Positions 39,175 to 45,885 of a stretch of DNA of 56,672 bases are shown here, one piece after another (the first letter of the stretch is position 1; every line of letters starts with the position of its first letter). The translations under genes and the position numbers were made by a program. Under the pieces are notes generated by a model. That model searched no databases. It had not been told where the DNA came from and was given only the letters and a program-made list of their open reading frames with translations. The DNA is from Oscillospiraceae bacterium (GTDB lineage: Bacteria > Bacillota > Clostridia > Oscillospirales > Oscillospiraceae): positions 1 to 56,672 of the forward strand of contig JAFQZI010000170.1 of the NCBI GenBank assembly GCA_017406005.1, given 5' to 3'.

Positions 39175-39256
39175 AAACTTACTTATATGGAGACTAAAAT
39201 ATAAGTAAATTTATATAAACTGACGTATTGACATATAAGTAAGTTTATGGTATTAT
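39175..39256 (+). promoter_or_regulatory. Operator array and promoter of the right operon
   Basis: ATATAAGTAAGTTT at 39233-39246 lies inside the spacer of a perfect promoter (TTGACA 39228-39233, 17 bases, TATTAT 39251-39256). One-mismatch ATATAAGTAAATTT sits at 39199-39212, and the exact reverse complement at 39175-39188. Occupancy of the spacer site would block RNA polymerase; the divergent RHH protein is the obvious candidate ligand. Confidence 0.75.
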
Positions 39257-39296
39257 ATAACCACGATGAGGGGGGGAACGTAACAAAAGTTCTTAA

Positions 39297-39360
39297 TTCC
39301 CCGGCAGAAGAGATTGAGAGAAATTCCGAACGTGTGATAGAGACTCAGGAGCCGGGAACC
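39297..39360 (+). ncRNA. Tandem structured leader motif, copy 1
   Basis: Closing stem CCCGGC/GCCGGG surrounds a conserved interior: GAAGAGATTGAGAGAAAT, then a variable hairpin, then TAGAGACTCAGGA. TTGAG and CTCAG inside also pair. AGGAG just before the closing strand could alternatively pair with CTCCT at 39360-39364. It belongs to the 5' leader of the RHH-controlled operon. Confidence 0.55.
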
Positions 39361-39408
39361 TCCTAAAAAAGAAAATCAGGGAAGTCAATCAAAACAATGA
39401 TTGCGTAA

Positions 39409-39469
39409 GGGCTTGCGGAAGAGATTGAGAGAAATCCACAGACGCTGGTAGAGACTCAGGAGCAAGCCA
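39409..39469 (+). ncRNA. Tandem structured leader motif, copy 2
   Basis: Same interior at the same lengths (offset 111 bases from copy 1), but the closing stem is GGCTTGC/GCAAGCC, so base pairs changed on both sides while pairing was kept. The inner hairpin here is CCA...TGG. It ends 22 bases before the start codon at 39491. Confidence 0.55.
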
Positions 39470-39490
39470 CTTCCCGAAAGGAGTAGAGAG

Positions 39491-39652
39491 ATGTTCAAGG
39501 ATATTACCATTGTGTTTCTTGCAATTAACTTTGCAACAGTGAGGATTTTCCTCAGAGACGATGAAACCGTCAGGGAGGCTCTTAAAGCCCGCGCGGATGC
39601 GTCAATCATTGACGGGTATATCACAGAGGCTGGGACGTTTGAAGCAATCTAA
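39491..39652 (+). CDS. Tiny protein behind the tandem leader motif (53 aa)
   Basis: ATG 39491 with AAAGGAG 7 bases upstream. It begins MFKDITIVFLAINFATVRIF, a hydrophobic first helix, and then turns acidic (LRDDETVREALKARADASII). Possibly membrane-associated. Unknown family. Its translation would be the direct target of any control by the upstream motif. A GGGGCTG/CAGCCCC hairpin follows at about 39653-39671. Confidence 0.55.
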   Translation: MFKDITIVFLAINFATVRIFLRDDETVREALKARADASIIDGYITEAGTFEAI

Positions 39653-39691
39653 GGGGCTGGCAACAGCCCCATAATATAGGAGGTTATCACA

Positions 39692-39964
39692 ATGAGCGAA
39701 AACATGATCATTAACAAAGCGCGAAAGATCCGGAAGCTGGAAGCACAGATTGAAAAGCTTCAGCAGGAAGCCGATTCTATCAAGTCGGAAATCAAGGTTT
39801 TCATGGGCAATCAGGAATTGTTGAAGGTTGGTGAATACACAATCCGCTATACTTTCGTCACTTCTACCAAGCTCGATACGGCAGCCATTAAGGCACGGTT
39901 CACGCCGGGAGATCTGGAAGGATTCATGAAGACAACGACAGTCAGACGGTTTTCAATAGCATGA
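39692..39964 (+). CDS. Small coiled-coil phage-type protein (90 aa)
   Basis: Begins MSENMIINKARKIRKLEAQI, a leading coiled coil, and continues with a beta-rich part (KVGEYTIRYTFVTSTKLDTA) and a basic end. AGGAGG upstream. Similar short proteins lie near recombination genes of Firmicute phages, but none are here. Function unknown. Confidence 0.6.
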   Translation: MSENMIINKARKIRKLEAQIEKLQQEADSIKSEIKVFMGNQELLKVGEYTIRYTFVTSTKLDTAAIKARFTPGDLEGFMKTTTVRRFSIA

Positions 39965-40052
39965 AGGGAGCAATCCCCTCTGCTGTGATGGATATGGTTA
40001 CACAGGGGAGCAATTCTCTTTGTAATAAATAAATAAAAAGGAGTAGAAGAAA

Positions 40053-40382
40053 ATGAAGAAATTTGAAGAGTGGGTCAAGCAGGTGGTTGAGGCAAAGAAA
40101 GAAGAGGAATGGCAGAAATGGCAGGAATCAGAAGAAAAAGAGTTTGAAGAATGGTCGGAGAATCAGAGGGAAGAAGCGATTGAAAAGGCTGCTGATGAGG
40201 GGAAGGAATGGTCTGACTGGGATGATGAGAAATTTGATGATTGGCTTGAATATAAGAAAGAGCAGGCCGAAGACACACAGGAAGAAAGATTTGAAGAGTG
40301 GTTTGAGGATAAATACGGGGAAGGTTCTTATTGGTTTTCAGATATGCAGGAGCTTTACGAGGAAGAACTTTCTAAAGGGTAA
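40053..40382 (+). CDS. Very acidic Trp/Glu repeat protein (109 aa)
   Basis: 41 of 109 residues are Glu or Asp and nine are Trp. The tetrad F-[ED]-[ED]-W occurs four times (FEEW near residues 4, 31 and 81; FDDW near 60), within helices of mixed charge. No known family. The charge density recalls DNA-mimic proteins that block restriction or other DNA-binding enzymes, but that is analogy only. AAAAGGAG ribosome binding site. Confidence 0.65.
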   Translation: MKKFEEWVKQVVEAKKEEEWQKWQESEEKEFEEWSENQREEAIEKAADEGKEWSDWDDEKFDDWLEYKKEQAEDTQEERFEEWFEDKYGEGSYWFSDMQELYEEELSKG

Positions 40383-40436
40383 GTATTGGAAAGGGGGAGC
40401 AATATCCCCCTTATACTTTGGGGAGGATAATCAATA

Positions 40437-40649
40437 GTGACACTTAAATCTCGAGAGCAAAGACTTCGACGAGAAGCAAAAAAAAGAGGCCTTCGTGCAT
40501 GCAAGGGTAAATGTGATCGTTATGGTAGAAATTGGACTATATTTGAAATTATCGGTAATAGGTATCATGCTGTTTCAATGTATGATTTTACATTAAGAGA
40601 AGCAGAAGTATATTTACCTTATATTTCTGATTACATAAAGGAGAATTAA
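40437..40649 (+). CDS. Small basic hypothetical protein (70 aa)
   Basis: Starts at GTG 40437 after GGGGAGG. Reads VTLKSREQRLRREAKKRGLR, then CKGKCDRYGRNWTIFEIIGN and DFTLREAEVYLPYI. The basic N-terminus suggests nucleic-acid contact. No family recognised. Confidence 0.5.
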   Translation: MTLKSREQRLRREAKKRGLRACKGKCDRYGRNWTIFEIIGNRYHAVSMYDFTLREAEVYLPYISDYIKEN

Positions 40650-40651
40650 AA

Positions 40652-40933
40652 ATGGGTAGAGGCAGGCCACGTAAAGTTATTGAACTCCGCGAGGCTCCGG
40701 TTCTGGATGCCGAAGCGGTGGAGGTTCTGGTTGATTGTTTGGATCTGATTTCTGACAGGCTCTTTCCGCTTCAGGAAAAGGTACATCAGGTTCGGGAAGA
40801 GGTCGAGAAGTTCAGCGACAATCAAAAAGCTGCATGGGCGTGCAAGTTTCTTGATGAGCTTTTCGGTGATGTTGTCGGCGGTCTGGGTTGTGTTGAAGAG
40901 GCTCAGGCGTGGCTCAGGAAGGGGGTGAGCTAA
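40652..40933 (+). CDS. Hypothetical protein with AT-hook-like N-terminus (93 aa)
   Basis: Begins MGRGRPRKVIELREAP; GRGRPRK is an AT-hook-type minor-groove motif. The rest is helical and acidic (VEVLVDCLDLISDRLFPLQE). It overlaps the next gene by one base (TAATG). Unknown function; a small DNA-associated protein is plausible. Confidence 0.5.
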   Translation: MGRGRPRKVIELREAPVLDAEAVEVLVDCLDLISDRLFPLQEKVHQVREEVEKFSDNQKAAWACKFLDELFGDVVGGLGCVEEAQAWLRKGVS

Positions 40934-41100
40934 TGGAGAGTATGATGATTTACGTGCTTCAGCTTGAGGCGTTGTTGGATTCAGCAAGCCGGTATTACGA
41001 GGGCAACGATGCCGAAAAGGCAGAAGCTCTGGTTTCCCTTGCGGAGGATGTGCTGCAAGATCTGAAGTCGGAGGTATTCATCGAGAGCAAAGGAGAATAA
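40933..41100 (+). CDS. Small acidic helical protein (55 aa)
   Basis: ATG 40933 overlaps the previous TAA. Begins MESMMIYVLQLEALLDSASR. Amphipathic and acidic, with no family recognised. Last gene of the tiny-gene operon. Confidence 0.5.
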   Translation: MESMMIYVLQLEALLDSASRYYEGNDAEKAEALVSLAEDVLQDLKSEVFIESKGE

Positions 41101-41105
41101 AAAAC

Positions 41106-41291
41106 GAGGCCGCCACTCTGATGCTGGCGGCCTCTGCCTCTTCATATATGAGGTTTCCCGCCGGTCCGATGCCAGCGGGGAAAGGAGGAAAAGTTGAGCA
41201 AGGCTTTTCCCTCATTTGCTCACTTTTTATTATAGCAGTTCTCTTTTTTTTCGTCAAGGTGGTAACAAGGCCGACACGACTAAAGTCGGCC
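41106..41291. terminator. Cluster of four strong hairpins
   Basis: GAGGCCGCCA/TGGCGGCCTC (41106-41134), TTTCCCGC/GCGGGGAAA (41154-41183), TGAGCAA/TTGCTCA followed by CTTTTTAT (41195-41229), and GGCCGAC/GTCGGCC (41269-41291). The third is a plausible intrinsic terminator. The first two share a CNGATGC loop. The 41101-41545 gap holds nothing else that was recognised. Confidence 0.55.
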
Positions 41292-41545
41292 TCTCATACC
41301 GGAACGAATTCGACCATTTTTGTAAGTCAGGCAGCCACGCCTGCAAAAAAATTGTATCAGGATGAGATGAAAAATGCAAGGAAATTCTTTTCCCAAGGAT
41401 TCGCTTTGGAGGAATAAGTGTATTTCTCTAAAACCATTTCTGAACTGCGTTTCAGAGTCTTTTACTAATCTTCTCTTCTTTACCAAGTTCAGCATGAGGA
41501 AAAGAGCTATTTATTTTCTTCATAGAAAAACCATCTCATTTCCAT

Positions 41546-42283
41546 TTATATCATTCTGCCAAGATAAACATCAATAATGGTTACCTTGCCACTATGCATT
41601 CTTTGATCAAACGGGACAACAACTTTGAAAGGCACAGATTCTCCAGGGGCAATATCTGTAACAAATGCATAATCAAGGTCTACAGTGAAATCTGAAGAAT
41701 CAACAAACGTACAGCGGCATTTGACTAAATCTGCATGTTTTACTCCGGTGTTTCTTATAACCCCTGCGATATAGGCATAGTCTCCATCCCGCGCAACATC
41801 CAAATTTTCAATCTCCAAATAGTCTTGATATTCATAATCACTGGATGATGCCATGGCAGATGTTTGAGTATTCTCAACAGATGAAAAATCAAATCCGCTA
41901 TAGCCAGAAGAAAAAATTGCCGTTGCACTTAAATCAATGAATTGCCCGTCATGGAACATGACATTAACATCCGGATTGAGCTGCATATAATCGGAATACG
42001 ACACCATATCCGCAGATTCATAAGTGAATATAGAAGCATATCTATCCTCATTTTCAGCCTTGATGTACCATTTACCAGCAGGAATATCTTTTCCAATCTC
42101 ATATACTCCTTGAGGAACCTTCACTTCTTTAAGATTTCCGCTATTCATAAGAGCATTGTTCACCTGAGTCCTCAAGTCCATAAGCTCATTGTATGACATT
42201 CCAGATAGATCAATTGCAAAAACAGAAGCAGAAATTGAAAGGATTAGAATAAATACCACAAAAGCAGAAAGAATTTTTTTCAT
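41546..42283 (-). CDS. Secreted FxLYD-domain protein (element cargo)
   Basis: A 245-residue exported protein. Signal peptide MKKILSAFVVFILILSISAS ending VFA. Mid-region: QGVYEIGKDIPAGKWYIKAE, a beta repeat common in secreted Firmicute proteins. The C-terminal FxLYD-type domain shows DYAYIAGVIRNTGVKHADLV, an FVDSSDFTVDLDYAFVTDIA strand pair and APGESVPFKVVVPFD. It is the only exported product in the element, it runs opposite to the tiny-gene operon, and it lies at the right end, all typical for accessory cargo. Surface role unknown. Confidence 0.75.
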   Translation of the reverse strand: MKKILSAFVVFILILSISASVFAIDLSGMSYNELMDLRTQVNNALMNSGNLKEVKVPQGVYEIGKDIPAGKWYIKAENEDRYASIFTYESADMVSYSDYMQLNPDVNVMFHDGQFIDLSATAIFSSGYSGFDFSSVENTQTSAMASSSDYEYQDYLEIENLDVARDGDYAYIAGVIRNTGVKHADLVKCRCTFVDSSDFTVDLDYAFVTDIAPGESVPFKVVVPFDQRMHSGKVTIIDVYLGRMI

Positions 42284-42465
42284 AACAACCCCCGAATTTT
42301 TTTCCAGAATATCATATTTCTAAGAAAGTAGCAAGAAATATCGGCAACGAGAATAAAAAAGCTATCTCCAGGGGTTGATAATAAAAAGAGAAGAAGCTTC
42401 TTTTTTGAAATTCTGTATCAAGCAAGGGTGGGAAAAGGAAAAATCAGGCGAAAAATACAAATATG

Positions 42466-42486
42466 TTGACACTTTTTGTTGACACT
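42466..42486 (+). repeat. Right arm-type integrase sites (GTTGACAC x2)
   Basis: GTTGACAC at 42466-42473 and 42479-42486, 13 bp apart, same orientation and spacing as the left pair. About 88 bp inside the right att core. Confidence 0.65.
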
Positions 42487-42533
42487 TCAAAAAACAAGAA
42501 AAATATTCCCGTTCAAAAAGTTATTAAAAGCAA

Positions 42534-42566
42534 ATAAAAAGAGCTTAAATCGTTTGATTTAAGCTC
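42534..42566 (-). terminator. Replacement terminator for tRNA-Pro
   Basis: Minus strand GAGCTTAAATC pairs with GATTTAAGCTC, followed by TTTTTATTTG, 8 bases beyond the tRNA 3' end. It belongs to the element and substitutes for the terminator displaced to 33330-33370. Confidence 0.8.
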
Positions 42567-42573
42567 AAATAGT

Positions 42574-42649
42574 TGGTCGGAGTGCGGAGATTTGAACTCC
42601 GGGCCTCTTGGTCCCGAACCAAGCGCGCTACCAACTGCGCTACACCCCG
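42574..42649 (-). tRNA. tRNA-Pro (anticodon CGG), also attR
   Basis: A 76-base tRNA with encoded CCA. Acceptor arm CGGGGTG/CACTCCG, D arm GCGC...GCGC, anticodon stem CTTGG/CCAAG with loop TTCGGGA (anticodon CGG, reads CCG), and T arm CCGGAGTTCAAATCTCCG-type. The 3' 49 bases are the att core shared with 33378-33426, so the element restored an intact gene on integration. Confidence 0.93.
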
Positions 42650-42712
42650 AAAGCTTTATCATTATAGTAGCCGAAAGGTGCTTTGTCAAGAAGAAAATTC
42701 AGCATTTTTTTA

Positions 42713-42741
42713 TTGAATCCATAGACGGATCGTACTATAAT
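42713..42741 (+). promoter_or_regulatory. Sigma-A promoter of sugar ABC operon 1
   Basis: TTGAAT (42713-42718), 17 bases, TATAAT (42736-42741), 45 bases ahead of the binding-protein gene. Confidence 0.8.
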
Positions 42742-42786
42742 ATTTATGCCATTTTTCTGAAATATCTTATATAGGAGGATAAAAAA

Positions 42787-44034
42787 ATGAAAAGAACTTT
42801 GGCATTTATACTTATTATGGTTCTGCTGTTGTCCGTCTGCGCTGTCCCGGTATTTGCGGAGGGTGTGACGCTCAATGCCCTGTTTATGAAGCAGGCAGGC
42901 TACAGCGAAGATGATGTAACGGCTATGACACAGGCTTTCACAGAGAGCACGGGAATCCAGGTCAATCCCACGTTTGTGGCCTATGAAGAGCTTGCACCGA
43001 AAATCCTGACTTCCGCAGCAAGCGGCGGTTATGATGTTATCCTGGGGGACTGCATCTGGCCCGCACAGTTTGCAAAAGCCGGGATCGTTTTGGATGTGAC
43101 GGACCGCCTGAATGCGCTTGATCTGGATGACATCTATCAGGGCGCCCTGGATGCCACGAAATACGAGGGTAAGTATTACGGTATGCCGTGGCTCAATGAC
43201 GTCAAGTATATGTTCGTCAACATGGAGCTGCTTAAGAAAGTCGGAGTGGAAGAAGCTCCCGCAACCTGGGATGAGCTGATTGCCGATGCAAAGCTCTGCA
43301 AGGAGCAGGGAATCTGCGAATATCCGATTGTTGGCTGCTATGCCCAGGCGGAATGCCTTGTGTGTGACTATACCTGCATTGCCGGGGCCTTTGGCGGTGC
43401 GTTTGTAGATGAGAACAACAATCCGACGCTGAACAGTCCGGAGAATGTCACTGCGCTGGACGCTATGGCGCAGTCACTGAAAGACGGCCTGTGCAACCCG
43501 AAGAGCCTTGAAATGATTGAAGACGATGTCCTTTCCACCTTTGCTGCGGGCAATGCCGTTTTTGCCATCAACTGGACGTACCAGTATGCCGCTATGAATG
43601 ATGAGAGCCAGTCCTCCGTGGTCGGCCAGGGCGTTATCACGCCGATCCCCGGCACGGACAAAGCCCAGAGCGCCACGGTCAACGGCGGTATGCCTCTGAT
43701 GATCACGGCAGGCTGCAAGCATGTGGATGAGGCGTGGGATTATATGCTCTTCCTCGCATCCAAGGAGATGCAGGCAAAATACTGCGCGAATGCCCTCCCG
43801 ATCTGGAAGAGCCTTTACACTGATCCCCAGGTGATTGAGACGGCCGGCGCGGAAGTTGTTGCCGCTTCCCAGATCCAGTTTGACTTTATTGTGAACCGCC
43901 CGATGGTTCCGTATTACAGCGAGCTCTCCACCTCCATGCAGACGGAGGTTCAGCTGGTTCTCCTCGGCCAGAAGACAGCCCAGGAGGCACTGGACGGTCT
44001 CCAGGCTTTTGCACTGGAACTGGCAGACAGATAA
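42787..44034 (+). CDS. Sugar ABC transporter substrate-binding protein 1
   Basis: A 415-residue exported family 1 solute-binding protein. The signal ends CAVPVFAEG. A cysteine is present, but the site does not match a lipobox, and cleavage after VFA is more likely. Typical blocks: ITSAASGGYDVILGD-like (ILTSAASGGYDVILGDCIWP), GKYYGMPWLNDVKYMFVNME, APATWDELI, AGNAVFAINWTYQYAAMN and GGMPLMITAGCKHVDEAWDY. The linked GH94 phosphorylase suggests a beta-linked disaccharide or short oligosaccharide ligand. A hairpin after the stop (44052-44080) separates it from the permeases, usual where binding protein is made in excess. Confidence 0.88.
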   Translation: MKRTLAFILIMVLLLSVCAVPVFAEGVTLNALFMKQAGYSEDDVTAMTQAFTESTGIQVNPTFVAYEELAPKILTSAASGGYDVILGDCIWPAQFAKAGIVLDVTDRLNALDLDDIYQGALDATKYEGKYYGMPWLNDVKYMFVNMELLKKVGVEEAPATWDELIADAKLCKEQGICEYPIVGCYAQAECLVCDYTCIAGAFGGAFVDENNNPTLNSPENVTALDAMAQSLKDGLCNPKSLEMIEDDVLSTFAAGNAVFAINWTYQYAAMNDESQSSVVGQGVITPIPGTDKAQSATVNGGMPLMITAGCKHVDEAWDYMLFLASKEMQAKYCANALPIWKSLYTDPQVIETAGAEVVAASQIQFDFIVNRPMVPYYSELSTSMQTEVQLVLLGQKTAQEALDGLQAFALELADR

Positions 44035-44051
44035 AAATCATCTTTCTTTCT

Positions 44052-44080
44052 TCAGGGCTGCCGTCCAGCGGCAGCCCTGA
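44052..44080 (+). promoter_or_regulatory. Hairpin between binding protein and permeases
   Basis: TCAGGGCTGCCG pairs with CGGCAGCCCTGA. No T-run follows, so it probably stabilises upstream RNA or gives partial termination. Confidence 0.6.
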
Positions 44081-44113
44081 ACTTGTTAACTACTGAGCCT
44101 TGGAGGAGACGCC

Positions 44114-44998
44114 GTGCGATTAAGAAATGAGGAGGAACGATATGCCGCGGCACTGATTACACCTTCGATGATTGTGGTGTTCGGTGTGATTATCGTTCCG
44201 ATTGTTACAACACTGGTCTATAGTTTCGTCAACATCAACCCCCTTTCTTCCCATAAAGGTGAGTTTGCGGGTTTCGGATTCTATATCAAGACGCTTTCTT
44301 CCCAAACATTCTGGGATGATCTCGTAAGGACGCTGTATTTTACAATAGCTTCCACCGCGATTGAAACCTTTTTCGGCCTGCTGATCGCGTTGCTGCTGAA
44401 CCAGAAATTTCCCGGGGTAGGGGTGCTTCGCTCGATTATCATCATACCCTGGGCCATTCCTACGGTTGTAAACGGCAGCCTGTGGAAGCTGATGCTCAAC
44501 GGGGAATACGGCGTGATCAATGCACTTCTGGAGAGGTTCCATCTGATCAGCAGCTATCAGTCCTGGCTGGGAAATCCGAAGACGGCCATGATGTGCATTG
44601 TGATTGCCGATGCCTGGAAGATGACGCCTCTGGCCGTGATTTTCTTCCTCGCTGCACTGCAGGGCATCGACCAGACGGTCTATGAGGCGGCAAGGGTAGA
44701 CGGGGCAAATCCGTTCCAGAGTTTTCGGGCGATTACACTTCCTGCTCTGAAACCGACCATTATGGTCATTGTGGTCATGCGTACGGTAGAAAAGTTCAAG
44801 GCGTTCGATATCTTTTATCTGATGACGCGCGGCGGCCCGGCAAATTCGACGAAAACCCTGATGTATGATACCTATCTGCAGGCGTTCACCAATCTCAATT
44901 ATTCGGATGCTGCAACCTATGCCTATCTGATTGCACTGGCTGTTGCATTGATGACGCTGGTTTATATCCGGCTGATGAAACGGGGGGATACTGTATGA
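44114..44998 (+). CDS. Sugar ABC permease 1a (MalF-type)
   Basis: A 294-residue inner-membrane permease with six hydrophobic segments. The EAA loop reads EAARVDGANPFQSFRAITLP, the contact to the ATPase. The start codon at 44114 is GTG, with TTGGAGGAG upstream. It overlaps the second permease by ATGA (44995-44998). No ATP-binding subunit is in this locus; a shared MsmK/UgpC-type ATPase elsewhere is expected. Confidence 0.92.
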   Translation: MRLRNEEERYAAALITPSMIVVFGVIIVPIVTTLVYSFVNINPLSSHKGEFAGFGFYIKTLSSQTFWDDLVRTLYFTIASTAIETFFGLLIALLLNQKFPGVGVLRSIIIIPWAIPTVVNGSLWKLMLNGEYGVINALLERFHLISSYQSWLGNPKTAMMCIVIADAWKMTPLAVIFFLAALQGIDQTVYEAARVDGANPFQSFRAITLPALKPTIMVIVVMRTVEKFKAFDIFYLMTRGGPANSTKTLMYDTYLQAFTNLNYSDAATYAYLIALAVALMTLVYIRLMKRGDTV

Positions 44999-45861
44999 AA
45001 CACAGTCTCTCTGCCCGGAAAAGACGCATTATGGCACTGCAGATGTTCTTTGGCCTGCTGCTGGCCGTCGTGGTGCTTGGCCCGGTGGTCTGGATGTTTC
45101 TGACGAGTGTGATGCGCCCGGTCGATCTGACGGCAAAACCTCTCCGGCTGATCCCGCAGACCATCACGTTTGAACGCTTCCGGCAGATCTTTGCCAGTGC
45201 TTCTGCCAGCGACCCGGCGTATGTCTTCCGGATCGCTCTGAAAAACAGCTTCCTGATTGCGGTTTCTGTGACCATACTGAGCCTTGTCGTCGGCACGTTA
45301 GCTGCCTATGCCTTTGCACATGTCCGCTTCCGCGGGAAAAGTGCGCTCATGCTGCTGATTCTCTTTACTTACATGCTTCCGCCTGCTGCCATGATTATTC
45401 CGCTCTACCGGATTTACAATCAGCTCGGCTGGCTGGATAAACGATGGCCGCTGGTGATTCTGTATCTGTCCTTTATCGTACCGTTTATCATTTGGGTCAT
45501 GCAGGACTTTTTCGGGTCTATTTCCCGTTCCTTCGAAGAGGCGGCACAGGTCGACGGAGCGACCAGACTGCAGACGCTGCTATATATCTTTCTCCCGATA
45601 GCACGGCCGGGAGCTGTCGCAACGGGAATTCTGGCTTTCCTGATGAGCTGGGACGAGTTTTTCTATTCTCTGATTTTCACTTCCAGCCTGGCTTCCAAAA
45701 CGATGCCGGTTGCCATAGCGGAGTTCAACGGAAAGTTTACCATTGACTATGGAATGATCAGTGTAGCCGGTATCCTTGGCTCTCTGATCCCGGTTCTGAT
45801 CACCGTGATTTTCCAGAAGTATATCGTGCTTGGGATGACTGCCGGCGGGGTCAAGGAATGA
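44995..45861 (+). CDS. Sugar ABC permease 1b (MalG-type)
   Basis: A 288-residue partner permease with six membrane segments. EAA loop EEAAQVDGATRLQTLLYIFL, preceded by DFFGSISRSF. Translationally coupled to permease 1a. It completes the transmembrane part of the importer, again without its own ATPase. Confidence 0.92.
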   Translation: MKHSLSARKRRIMALQMFFGLLLAVVVLGPVVWMFLTSVMRPVDLTAKPLRLIPQTITFERFRQIFASASASDPAYVFRIALKNSFLIAVSVTILSLVVGTLAAYAFAHVRFRGKSALMLLILFTYMLPPAAMIIPLYRIYNQLGWLDKRWPLVILYLSFIVPFIIWVMQDFFGSISRSFEEAAQVDGATRLQTLLYIFLPIARPGAVATGILAFLMSWDEFFYSLIFTSSLASKTMPVAIAEFNGKFTIDYGMISVAGILGSLIPVLITVIFQKYIVLGMTAGGVKE

Positions 45862-45885
45862 ACAGCATTGGGAAAGAGAGAAACC

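Larger units (their letters stand above)
33378..42622. mobile_element. Integrative satellite-like element in tRNA-Pro
   Basis: A unit of about 9.2 kb bounded by identical 49-bp att repeats (33378-33426 and 42574-42622) that equal the 3' part of tRNA-Pro(CGG). The left copy is only the 3' fragment; the right copy completes a full tRNA. An integrase gene lies next to the left end. Content is phage-like: excisionase, winged-helix and replication-like genes, small-terminase-like protein, late-regulator-like protein, RHH repressor, many tiny genes. There is no capsid, tail, portal, large terminase or transfer gene. The composition is more AT-rich than the flanks. Best described as a phage-satellite or minimal integrative element; whether a helper phage mobilises it is unknown. 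Confidence 0.9.
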
